Shown: positions 44,479 through 52,299 of the stretch, piece by piece
Layout: each line of letters begins with the position of its first letter
Position numbering within the stretch: the first letter of the stretch is position 1
Assembly: GCA_016719635.1 (NCBI GenBank)
Contig: JADJYT010000001.1
Span: 62,001 to 126,000 of the forward strand
Direction: 5' to 3'
Source of the DNA: Sphingobacteriales bacterium
GTDB lineage: Bacteria; Bacteroidota; Bacteroidia; Chitinophagales; JADIYW01
DNA: 64,000 bases
The notes under the pieces: model-generated
Told to the model about the DNA's origin: nothing
Seen by the model: the letters and a program-made list of their open reading frames with translations, nothing else
The model's database searches: none
Translations under genes and position numbers: made by a program

Positions 44479-44537
44479 CCCCTAAATCCCCTAAAGGGGA
44501 CTTATATAACATCGTGGCATGGTAACCGTGCCACGAT
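44479..44537. repeat. Small palindromic repeats
   Basis: CCCCTAAATCCCCTAAAGGGG (44479-44499) followed by a 9-bp inverted repeat ATCGTGGCA / TGCCACGAT (44511-44537). The second resembles ATCGTGCCACGAT at 40865-40877, left of the IS110 element. Confidence 0.55.
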
Positions 44538-44576
44538 AAGCAAACCAAAAGGCAGAGGGAAAGCCCAAAAGCCTAA

Positions 44577-44688
44577 CGTCATTTCGATCCGCCAGCCGGC
44601 GGAGAGAGATTTTGCTCTCTCCATAAGTAATATCTTCCCTGAAAAGGCAAGATCTCTCTCCCGATTATCATCGGAATCGAGATGACAG
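44577..44688. repeat. Divergent member of the CGTCATTTCGA palindromic family
   Basis: The left arm begins CGTCATTTCGATCCGCC and includes GAGAGAGAT; the right arm has GATCTCTCTC ... CGAGATGACAG in inverted orientation. It has the same outer ends as copies A to C but a different loop and no second left arm. Confidence 0.6.
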
Positions 44689-44726
44689 TTGCCAATAAAA
44701 ATGCAAAACAGCACCACCCTGCACCA

Positions 44727-44876
44727 CGTCATTTCGACGAGGCACGAGGAGAAATCCCGAAAAATAAAGTACTATTCCTAATTCGGATTTTCTAATTCAA
44801 TTCTGGATTCATCGCTACGCTCTGAATGACGGTTCTAATTTTCGTTTCGCGTCATTTCGACGATAGGAGAAATCCC
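44727..44876. repeat. Composite palindromic element, copy B (~150 bp)
   Basis: Left arm 44727-44759 (CGTCATTTCGACGAGG ... GAGAAATCCCG), loop, right arm 44802-44831 ending GAATGACG, spacer 'GGTTCTAATTTTCG', and a second left arm at 44850-44876. It ends 42 bp before the GIY-YIG gene. Confidence 0.78.
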
Positions 44877-44918
44877 AAAGTGAATAGAACTATCTAAAAT
44901 ATTTTTTATTTTTATTGA

Positions 44919-45215
44919 ATGCAAAGAGGCGGTTGCGTATACATACTTACCAATAAGAATAAAACAACCTTATATGTAGGAGTTACTGCAGATTTATTTG
45001 GCAGAATTCAGGAACATAAATGTGGTTTAAATAAATATAGCTTCAGCTATAAATACAATCTACATTATTTGATTTACTATGAATTCTTTTCAAGGATTGA
45101 AGAAGCTATTGCACGAGAAAAAGAAATAAAAAAATGGCGGCGTGAGAAGAAAGAAAATTTAATTAATTCGATGAATCCTCAATGGAATGATTTGATTGAT
45201 AGTGAAGATATATGA
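44919..45215 (+). CDS. GIY-YIG nuclease family protein
   Basis: A 98-residue single-domain protein. The GIY-YIG core is seen as 'CVYILTNKNKTTLYVGVT', followed by 'RIQEHKCG' (catalytic Arg region) and the acidic segment 'EEAIAREKEIKKWRREKK', which contains the conserved Glu and basic DNA-binding residues. It belongs to the small UPF0213/YhbQ-like group, many members of which occur in several copies in Bacteroidota. It is not an intron-type or UvrC-type protein, having no other domain. It is closely enclosed by repeat copy B (42 bp upstream) and copy C (11 bp downstream), with no other gene in that interval. Confidence 0.88.
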   Translation: MQRGGCVYILTNKNKTTLYVGVTADLFGRIQEHKCGLNKYSFSYKYNLHYLIYYEFFSRIEEAIAREKEIKKWRREKKENLINSMNPQWNDLIDSEDI

Positions 45216-45226
45216 AAAGAACCCCA

Positions 45227-45399
45227 CGTCATTACGACGAGGAACGAGGAGAAATCTCGCTAATGCAAAGTACCAACTAACTCGGTATTTCTAAAACAAT
45301 TAGAGATCTCTCACTACGTTCGAGATGACGGTGCTCATTTTAGATTTGTGTCATTTCTGCCATTAGGTAGAAGTGCACGGATAGGAGGAGATATCTCCT
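45227..45399. repeat. Composite palindromic element, copy C (~170 bp)
   Basis: Left arm 45227-45259 (CGTCATTACGACGAGG ... GAGAAATCTCG), loop starting CTAATGCAAAG like copy A, right arm 45303-45330, spacer 'GGTGCTCATTTTAG', and a more diverged second left arm (45350-45399). It begins 11 bp after the GIY-YIG stop codon. Confidence 0.75.
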
Positions 45400-45406
45400 G
45401 CATTTT

Positions 45407-45859
45407 CTACACCGGCAAACTATTATCATAAATCTGCTGTTTGTCCTCCATGTCATTGAAAAGAACCATGGCGGCTATGGTGCGGGAAGGTCCGATGAAG
45501 AAATGAAGATCGTTTTTGGTGACGTAATAAAATACAGCACTGATCAGCGCGGCTCCCTCCAGCAAGGCCATCTGTACAATGAAAGCGCTTCTGAAAATTC
45601 CGATTTTTCCGGAAAGGGATAGGGTAGTCATGGCCTGGCGGGTACGCATAAAAAACAAGAACCTGGACAGCAGCACACTGATAAATCCGACAGCGATACC
45701 AATGATTTCCATCAACGGATTATTATCCGGTTGTGCGTTGGCATCGTGTTTGACCAGATAGCGGAATAAAAACAAGACGATGATGACACCGCCGCACAAG
45801 GCTGCATGAAGGATGCTGAGTATTCTGAACTGAGTCCCGACAGTTTGCTGGTTTTCCAT
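45407..45859 (-). CDS. Hypothetical membrane protein
   Basis: A 150-residue protein with about four hydrophobic segments (residues ~13-32, 48-68, 88-112 and 120-134) and a polar C-terminal tail. I recognise no family. The upstream minus-strand gene for an SRPBCC protein ends 41 bp before its start, so the two are probably co-transcribed. The stop codon is only a few bases from the end of repeat copy C. Confidence 0.65.
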   Translation of the reverse strand: MENQQTVGTQFRILSILHAALCGGVIIVLFLFRYLVKHDANAQPDNNPLMEIIGIAVGFISVLLSRFLFFMRTRQAMTTLSLSGKIGIFRSAFIVQMALLEGAALISAVFYYVTKNDLHFFIGPSRTIAAMVLFNDMEDKQQIYDNSLPV

Positions 45860-45900
45860 ACGATAGTTTGCATAAAGATACGATTACCGTTTTTAACTGG

Positions 45901-46365
45901 CTATATTTTTCCAAATAGTTCGGTGAGTTTTTGGGTGCGGTAATCGAATATTTCCAGCAGCTTCTTACGGATAAAGATCTTATTGGCGAGATCGCCGACA
46001 AGCCCGAACGGAATTTTATAATGGACGACATCTGTCATCTCCACGCCGCCGTCAATGGCTTTGAAAAAATGCTTATGATGCCAGAGGCTGTAAGGCCCGA
46101 ACCGTTGTTCATCCACAAAATATTCCCTTTCTTTCATATGGGTTATTTCCGTCACCCACTCCATGGGCAGGTGCAGCACAGGCCGGACAACATAACTGAT
46201 AATCATGCCCGGAAAAATCTTTGCCTCGGCGTCTTCCGAGGTTACTTTGAAACTCATGTAATCCGGTGTGATTGTTTTCTGGTTTGCCGGCGAGGAGAAA
46301 AAATCCCAGGCTTTGTCCAGGTCAATCGGCAGTTTCTGTGTGCTTTTCAGGCTATGTAAGCTCAT
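45901..46365 (-). CDS. SRPBCC family protein
   Basis: A 154-residue START-like domain: 'DKAWDFFSSPANQKTITPDYMSF' at the N-terminus, then beta strands, 'DEQRFGPYSLWHHKHFFK' and a C-terminal helix 'IFIRKKLLEIFDYRTQKL'. It is similar to ligand-binding SRPBCC proteins often annotated as cyclases or cell-division inhibitors; the specific ligand is unknown. There is no signal peptide. It is the first gene of a two-gene minus-strand unit with the membrane protein at 45407. Confidence 0.8.
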   Translation of the reverse strand: MSLHSLKSTQKLPIDLDKAWDFFSSPANQKTITPDYMSFKVTSEDAEAKIFPGMIISYVVRPVLHLPMEWVTEITHMKEREYFVDEQRFGPYSLWHHKHFFKAIDGGVEMTDVVHYKIPFGLVGDLANKIFIRKKLLEIFDYRTQKLTELFGKI

Positions 46366-46461
46366 CGTGTTACAATTTGTAAGGTTATTTTAGCGCGTCT
46401 TTAACTAAACAATATACGGCCGGAATGGTTGTATGGAATCTAACTTTTAGCATGAAAATTA

Positions 46462-46469
46462 TATCTTTG
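46462..46469 (+). promoter_or_regulatory. -7 promoter element for the lipoprotein-subtilase-TBDR operon
   Basis: TATCTTTG, a full TAnnTTTG match, 15 bp before the ATG at 46485. No -33 TTG at the usual distance was found. Confidence 0.45.
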
Positions 46470-46484
46470 TTGTATATTTAGGGT

Positions 46485-47225
46485 ATGAAGCATAAATGGA
46501 ATATTCGATTATTTATAACGATTATGGTGTTTCTGGCTGTTTCCTGTAAGAAAGAGACCGAAACGATAAATGTTGATTTAGGGTATAATTATTTCCCCGA
46601 TGACTCCGGTTCGTTTGTGATTTATAAAGTAGACTCTACCATTTATGATGATTTTACTGCAACGGTACGAAAATCTACCATATATCTGAAAGAAGTCATC
46701 ACCAAACAATTTCCGGATAATCTGGGCAGAACCGCGCGGGAGATTGACCGCTACTATGGCGCTTCACCGACAAGCGGCTGGCAGTTCAATAATGTTTTTT
46801 ATACCGTAAGAACAAATAAAGTCGCAGAAAGGGTGGAAGACAACCTTCGCTATGTTAAATTGGTTTTCCCCAATAACTTGAATGACCGGTGGTTGGGAAA
46901 CAAGTATATCATATCACCGCCGCCCTATATCCTGGATGCATCCAACTACAGGGTGGATGACTGGCAATACAGCATAGATGAAAAAGACGAGAGTTATGAT
47001 AATTCGTATAAGATTTTCGACTCTACCATGACGGTCTTTCATATTTATGATTCGTCTGCCATCAACAAGACTTATTCACTGGAGAAATATGCCCGGAATG
47101 TGGGGTTGGTATATAAAGAACTTTGGATCGTTACCGGGCAAACCAATATTGGTCAGCCCTGGGAAGACAGAGCACAGAAGGGTTTTATTTTGCGCCAATA
47201 CGCAATAGACTATGGTAAAGAATAA
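46485..47225 (+). CDS. Hypothetical lipoprotein
   Basis: A 246-residue protein with lipobox 'LAVSC' (Cys near residue 21). The mature part is beta-rich and aromatic ('FPDDSGSFVIYKVDST' and later repeated 'Y...D' segments) and resembles unassigned lipoproteins that occur beside T9SS-secreted peptidases in Bacteroidota. It overlaps the subtilase gene by 14 bp, which implies translational coupling. No function is known to me. Confidence 0.7.
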   Translation: MKHKWNIRLFITIMVFLAVSCKKETETINVDLGYNYFPDDSGSFVIYKVDSTIYDDFTATVRKSTIYLKEVITKQFPDNLGRTAREIDRYYGASPTSGWQFNNVFYTVRTNKVAERVEDNLRYVKLVFPNNLNDRWLGNKYIISPPPYILDASNYRVDDWQYSIDEKDESYDNSYKIFDSTMTVFHIYDSSAINKTYSLEKYARNVGLVYKELWIVTGQTNIGQPWEDRAQKGFILRQYAIDYGKE

Positions 47226-48831
47226 ATACATTTTATCTTTCTTATTATTCATTCCACTCTTCAGTTTTGCAGAAAGCAATCTTAAGAAATTTATTGTCTA
47301 TTTTAAAGATAAACCTTCCGATATTCAGATAGAATCCCTTTTCTCCGCCAAAGCCATGGAGAAAAGAAAGCTGTATCAGCTACCTTTTGACTATAGAGAT
47401 TATCCTGTCGATAATTCATATATAGAACAATTGAAACAGCAAGGGATGAAGGTATTAACCGTCTCAAACTGGCTGAATGCAGCCGTGGTGGAAACGTCTG
47501 CACACCTTAAATCTCTTAAAAAGAAACCATTTATTTCAGACGTTGTTTTAATACCGAACACACATGGTTCGTCAATAGCCCATGTTCAGCATATTGAAAC
47601 ATGTGAAGAAATACAGGACTTTGAAGATGGTTATGTGAATTCATTTGCACAGTTTCACATGCTGAACGGAGAGTACCTGCATGAACAGGGCTTTAATGGA
47701 GAAGATATGACCATAGCCATTTGCGATGCCGGATTTCAGAATGCCAATGTGAATCCTGCTTTCAGTGCGTTATTTTCCGAAAACAGGGTGTTGGGTACCT
47801 ATGATTATGTCAACGGTGATTCCACCGTATTCGAACCTACTGTCCATTATCATGGCTCCAATTGCTTATCTTTTATTGCCGGAAAAAAAGATAATCAATA
47901 TCTGGGCGCATCTTCCAGATCAGATTTTTATTTATTTCAGACGGAATACGAACCTACGGAACGGCTGCAGGAAGAATTTAACCTGGCAACAGCATTGGAG
48001 CGTTGTGCACAGCTGGGTGTGGATGTAGTCAGCATTTCTTTAGGCTATCTGGATGTGTTTGATGTTCCATCAGAAAATCACGATACGTCTGATTTGAGAA
48101 AAAATAATACCCCTGCTGCCAGGGCTGTGAATATTGCAGCGTCCAAAGGTATGCTGGTAGTGGTGGCTGCCGGAAATGAGGGTGCTCATCCCTGGAGATA
48201 CATCACAACTCCCGCCGATGCGGACAGTGCCTTTGCAATCGGTGCGGTAGATATCAATGGTGTGGTTGCCTCATTCAGCAGTTACGGATTGCCGAACGAA
48301 ACCCGCGTGAAACCGAATGTGGCAGCGATAGGGAAAGGGGCTTATTATATAAATTCAACCGGAAATGTGGTGGGTGGCGGAAACGGTACTTCCTATGCGA
48401 CACCTGTAATTGCAGGGTTTTCAGCCTGTCTGTGGCAGGCATTCCCATCTAAAAGCGCCTGGGAAATTAAGACCGCTGTAGAACAGAGTGCATCCCAATA
48501 CCTGACTCCTGATGACCGGATTGGCTATGGTATTCCGGATTTTAAGAAAGCCTATTCTATTTTAGCGGCACCATCTTTTGTTTCAGATGCACAACTGGAA
48601 AAAGACTTTCTCATATATCCCAATCCTTTCCATCAAACAATCCTAATCAATAATCTGGGTAATACCACCATTCAATCCGTTCAAATCTACAATCAGCTTG
48701 GACAGATGGTGTATTCTCAGGATACTCCTGCATCCATGTCTTTAGAGTTGGGCGCTTTTCCCGACGGGATGTATTTAATCCAGATAACTACAGCGAAAGG
48801 GATTCTTCTGAAAAAATTAATTAAGGATTAA
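47212..48831 (+). CDS. S8 family serine peptidase (subtilase) with T9SS sorting domain
   Basis: A 539-residue exported protease. Signal peptide ~1-19 ('LFSFAES'), an inhibitor-I9-like propeptide region, and the S8 catalytic domain with Asp172 ('IAICDAGF'), His214 ('VHYHGSNC'), the oxyanion Asn in 'VVVAAGNEG' and Ser394 ('GGGNGTSYATPVIAG'). The last ~80 residues are a T9SS type A domain ('YPNPFHQTI' ... 'FPDGMYLIQI'). It should be secreted or held at the surface and cut proteins or peptides. It overlaps the preceding lipoprotein gene and lies 39 bp before a TonB-dependent receptor. Confidence 0.92.
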   Translation: MVKNKYILSFLLFIPLFSFAESNLKKFIVYFKDKPSDIQIESLFSAKAMEKRKLYQLPFDYRDYPVDNSYIEQLKQQGMKVLTVSNWLNAAVVETSAHLKSLKKKPFISDVVLIPNTHGSSIAHVQHIETCEEIQDFEDGYVNSFAQFHMLNGEYLHEQGFNGEDMTIAICDAGFQNANVNPAFSALFSENRVLGTYDYVNGDSTVFEPTVHYHGSNCLSFIAGKKDNQYLGASSRSDFYLFQTEYEPTERLQEEFNLATALERCAQLGVDVVSISLGYLDVFDVPSENHDTSDLRKNNTPAARAVNIAASKGMLVVVAAGNEGAHPWRYITTPADADSAFAIGAVDINGVVASFSSYGLPNETRVKPNVAAIGKGAYYINSTGNVVGGGNGTSYATPVIAGFSACLWQAFPSKSAWEIKTAVEQSASQYLTPDDRIGYGIPDFKKAYSILAAPSFVSDAQLEKDFLIYPNPFHQTILINNLGNTTIQSVQIYNQLGQMVYSQDTPASMSLELGAFPDGMYLIQITTAKGILLKKLIKD

Positions 48832-48870
48832 TTTGTATTGTTGGCTTAACTGCCTATTTTTAAGGATTCA

Positions 48871-51228
48871 ATGCAATTCATGAAATTCCTTTGTCTGCTG
48901 CCTTTTGTTTTTGTTTTTCTGTTTGTCCATACTGTTTTTTCACAGGAGGATAAGGCGGAAAGGTATACGATCAGCGGTTACCTTAAAGATGTAAAGAATG
49001 GGGAGGTGCTGATTGGCGCCAATGTATATGTACAGGGCAATAACGCTTTGGGTGCTACCACCAATCTTTATGGATTCTATTCTTTGCTGTTGCCAAAAGG
49101 TAAATATCAGATAGCTTTTTCTTACCTGGGATTCAATACAAAAATTACGGATGTGGAGTTAGACAAAGAGACAAGACTTAATGTCGAGTTATCGGATGAT
49201 GCTAAAGTTCTGGATGAAGTGGTGGTAACGGATGAGCGTAAAGACGAAAATGTCCGTACAACGGTTATGGGCAAAGAAGAACTTTCCATAGAAAGGATTA
49301 AATCCATTCCGGCGTTTATGGGCGAGGTGGACATCATCAAGGCGCTGCAGCTGCTGCCGGGAGTACAGGCAGCAGGAGAGGGCAATTCAGGAATATATGT
49401 GCGCGGAGGCGGCCCTGACCAGAATTTAGTGTTGTTAGACGATGCGATTGTTTATAATACCGGACATTTATTTGGTTTCTTTTCGGTGTTCAATTCCGAT
49501 GCAGTAAAAAACACAACCTTGTATAAGGGCGTAATGCCGGCTAATTTCGGAGGCCGTTTATCATCGGTCATTGATGTGCAGATGAAAGAGGGAAACTCGA
49601 AGCGTTTTGAATTACAGGGCGGAATTGGAATTATATCTTCCAGGCTGACTTTCCAGGGGCCCCTTCAAAAACAATATTCCACCAAAAAGAATAAGGGTTC
49701 GTTTTTAATTTCTGGAAGACGAACCTATCTTTTTGATATCATCCAGCCACTGATCAAGAAAACTGATTTTGCAGGCACCAATTATTATTTCTATGATCTG
49801 AACATCAAGGCAAATTATCAGTTTTCGGATAAGGACAGACTGTATATCAGCGGGTATTTTGGCAGGGATGTGTTTACCTATAATTCCAGCCAGAACCAGA
49901 CGAAAGTGAAAATACCATGGGGCAATGCAACCGCTACCGTTCGCTATAATCATTTGTTCAACGACAAGGTGTTCATGAATATGTCGTTTATCTTTAATGA
50001 TTATAAATTTAATTTTTCCGGTGAACAGTTGGATCTGGCCTTCAATGCCAGTTCCGGCGTAAGAGATTATAATTTGAAATTTGATTTTGACTATTATATC
50101 AACACCAAACATAAATTAAAATTCGGGACATCCTATACGCATCACCGGATGTCGCCCATACAGGCTACCGCCCGATCCGGAGAGACGGATTTTGAGAACA
50201 GTATCAACAAACGCTATTCACATGAGATTGCCATGTATGTTGATCATGAATATGATTTGAATGAACACCTGAAGTTTGATTTCGGATTCAGGTTAAGTTT
50301 GTTTCAGCATATCGGCCCCTTTACCGAAGTCAAAGGAGATAATATCAGCGGATATGACAGCACCGTCTATAAACGAGGCAAGCCCATAAAAACCTATGTT
50401 GGCCCGGAGCCGCGTTTCAGTATGCGCTATGCTTTCGGAAAAGACAACTCCATTAAATTCGGAACCGGATTGAATTATCAGTATATCCATCTGGTATCCA
50501 ATTCGAACAGTACGCTGCCGACCGATGTTTGGGTGCAAAGTTCCAATGTTGTCAAACCGCAGATGGCATTACAGTATTCAGTAGGTTATTTCAGGAATTT
50601 TAAAGATGATATGTTTGAGGCTTCTATTGAGTTGTATTTTAAACATCTCTGGAATCAGATTGAATACAGTCAGTATTATGTCCAGGAATTGAATGTAGAT
50701 CAGGAAACCGGTTATGTGTTTGGAAAAGGAAAGGCATACGGAGCTGAATTTTTTATTAAGAAAAGGACCGGAAAACTGAACGGATGGATAGGTTATACCA
50801 TTTCGCGCAGTGACCGGACATTCAAGGAATTAAACGACGGCAAGACTTTCCCGGCAAAATTTGACCGTACGCACGATGTTTCCATGAATATAAATTATGA
50901 TATAAGCAAGGTTTGGAGCGTAGGGGCAACCTGGGTGTATGCAACGGGAAATGCCTTTACATTGCCCAATGAATTGTATTTTATAGAATTTGGGTACGCA
51001 TGTTTGGATTTATCCCTGACAATAAGTCCGATACCCAAAAGAAAACCAAACAGAAGATGGAGATCCAGCTATAATTTTTCCATTTATAATGTATATAACC
51101 GAAAAAACACCTATTTCATCTATTATAAAACAGAAGGAAGTCTGGTCAGTGGGAATTTAAAGTTTACGCCCGTCAATGTTTCTTTGTTTCCCGTTATTCC
51201 TTCCTTCACCTGGAATTTTAAGTTTTAA
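48871..51228 (+). CDS. TonB-dependent receptor with carboxypeptidase-like regulatory domain
   Basis: A 785-residue outer-membrane receptor. Signal peptide ~1-25, a CarboxypepD_reg-like beta-sandwich (~30-115, 'ISGYLKDVKNGEVLIGANVY'), a plug domain (~125-240, 'GIYVRGGGPDQNLVLLDDA'), then a beta-barrel ending in an aromatic residue ('FTWNFKF'). It takes up a nutrient with energy from TonB. Two candidate starts are at 48871 and 48880. The DUF4249 gene follows after 2 bp, a common Bacteroidota pairing distinct from SusC/SusD. The ligand is unknown; the upstream protease suggests peptides. Confidence 0.92.
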   Translation: MQFMKFLCLLPFVFVFLFVHTVFSQEDKAERYTISGYLKDVKNGEVLIGANVYVQGNNALGATTNLYGFYSLLLPKGKYQIAFSYLGFNTKITDVELDKETRLNVELSDDAKVLDEVVVTDERKDENVRTTVMGKEELSIERIKSIPAFMGEVDIIKALQLLPGVQAAGEGNSGIYVRGGGPDQNLVLLDDAIVYNTGHLFGFFSVFNSDAVKNTTLYKGVMPANFGGRLSSVIDVQMKEGNSKRFELQGGIGIISSRLTFQGPLQKQYSTKKNKGSFLISGRRTYLFDIIQPLIKKTDFAGTNYYFYDLNIKANYQFSDKDRLYISGYFGRDVFTYNSSQNQTKVKIPWGNATATVRYNHLFNDKVFMNMSFIFNDYKFNFSGEQLDLAFNASSGVRDYNLKFDFDYYINTKHKLKFGTSYTHHRMSPIQATARSGETDFENSINKRYSHEIAMYVDHEYDLNEHLKFDFGFRLSLFQHIGPFTEVKGDNISGYDSTVYKRGKPIKTYVGPEPRFSMRYAFGKDNSIKFGTGLNYQYIHLVSNSNSTLPTDVWVQSSNVVKPQMALQYSVGYFRNFKDDMFEASIELYFKHLWNQIEYSQYYVQELNVDQETGYVFGKGKAYGAEFFIKKRTGKLNGWIGYTISRSDRTFKELNDGKTFPAKFDRTHDVSMNINYDISKVWSVGATWVYATGNAFTLPNELYFIEFGYACLDLSLTISPIPKRKPNRRWRSSYNFSIYNVYNRKNTYFIYYKTEGSLVSGNLKFTPVNVSLFPVIPSFTWNFKF

Positions 51229-51230
51229 AA

Positions 51231-52193
51231 ATGAAGAGTATTTTCCACAAGCTTCTATTATTACTGCCTCTGGCAGCTATCCTGATTTCATGTGAAAAGG
51301 AAATAGATTTAAATATCCAGCCTCCTGCAGATGCAGTGGTTGTTGAAGGACATATCGAAAACGGACTTCCACCGTATGTGCTGCTTACCAGGAATTCTGC
51401 ATTTTTCGGCAATATCAATATCAATGACATCTCCTCTTATTTCATCAGCGGTGCATCCATTACCGTGCTGACTGATGATGATTCGGTTCAGCTGGTTGAA
51501 TATAATACAGCACTTTTACAGCTGCTTCCGGACTCATTGGCCATCGCATTGGCTGCACAGTTCGGACTGTCTATTCAAAGTGCTGCAGATTTTCCTCCGA
51601 TTACAATATATACCGTTGCCTTATCAGATACCGATTTTACCGGTAAAGTGGGCAAGCAGTATGATTTGCGTATTCGGTTAAATGATAAGATCATTACCGC
51701 CGCAACAACCATTCCTAAACCGGTTTATTTTGATTCGCTGTGGCTTCAGCCGCATCCCAATCCATTGTATGTGGATTCATTTTTTCAGGTATATGGCAGA
51801 TTGAAAGATCCGATTGAACCCGGCAATTATTACCGTTATTTTTCCAAAGCAGACAATGAACCATTTCTGATAAGTGATCAGTCTGTATTTGACGATGCCT
51901 TTATAAACGGGAAGAAGTTTAATATTTTTATTCCGAAAGGGTATCCGGTAGGATCAAAGCGCAGCACAAACTTTAACACCAGCGGGTACTGGACTATCAG
52001 CGATTCTGTGTGTACGGTTAAGCTTTGTATGATTGATAAGCCGCATTACGATTTCTGGCGCACCCTAGAGAGTAACCGAATACGCCAGGGTAATCCGTTC
52101 GGGGCCGTGGTATTTGTAAAATCAAATGTGAATGGCGCACTGGGTGTGTGGGGCGGATATGGCAGCATCACGGGCAGTTTCAGGCGGATTTGA
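51231..52193 (+). CDS. DUF4249 family lipoprotein
   Basis: A 320-residue protein with lipobox 'LISC' (Cys at about 21) and the typical following 'EKEIDLNI.PP...VVEG.IENG.PPYV.LTR' pattern of DUF4249. It is almost always next to a TonB-dependent receptor in Bacteroidota and is thought to be a surface lipoprotein of the same uptake system. It starts 2 bp after the receptor stop. The exact function is unknown. Confidence 0.88.
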   Translation: MKSIFHKLLLLLPLAAILISCEKEIDLNIQPPADAVVVEGHIENGLPPYVLLTRNSAFFGNININDISSYFISGASITVLTDDDSVQLVEYNTALLQLLPDSLAIALAAQFGLSIQSAADFPPITIYTVALSDTDFTGKVGKQYDLRIRLNDKIITAATTIPKPVYFDSLWLQPHPNPLYVDSFFQVYGRLKDPIEPGNYYRYFSKADNEPFLISDQSVFDDAFINGKKFNIFIPKGYPVGSKRSTNFNTSGYWTISDSVCTVKLCMIDKPHYDFWRTLESNRIRQGNPFGAVVFVKSNVNGALGVWGGYGSITGSFRRI

Positions 52194-52299
52194 TACGGCA
52201 GTAAAATGTCCATGCATCAGGTGTCATTAATCAGTATTGTTTCATCTTTTTTTGTATTTTTATAAATACAGTTTCAAGCTGTTATCAAAAATCATAACT

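Noticed and set aside
42137..45399. Palindromic copies considered as a CRISPR or integron attC set
   Set aside because: Spacing is irregular, no unique spacers or integrase are present, and the arms do not show attC R/L boxes.
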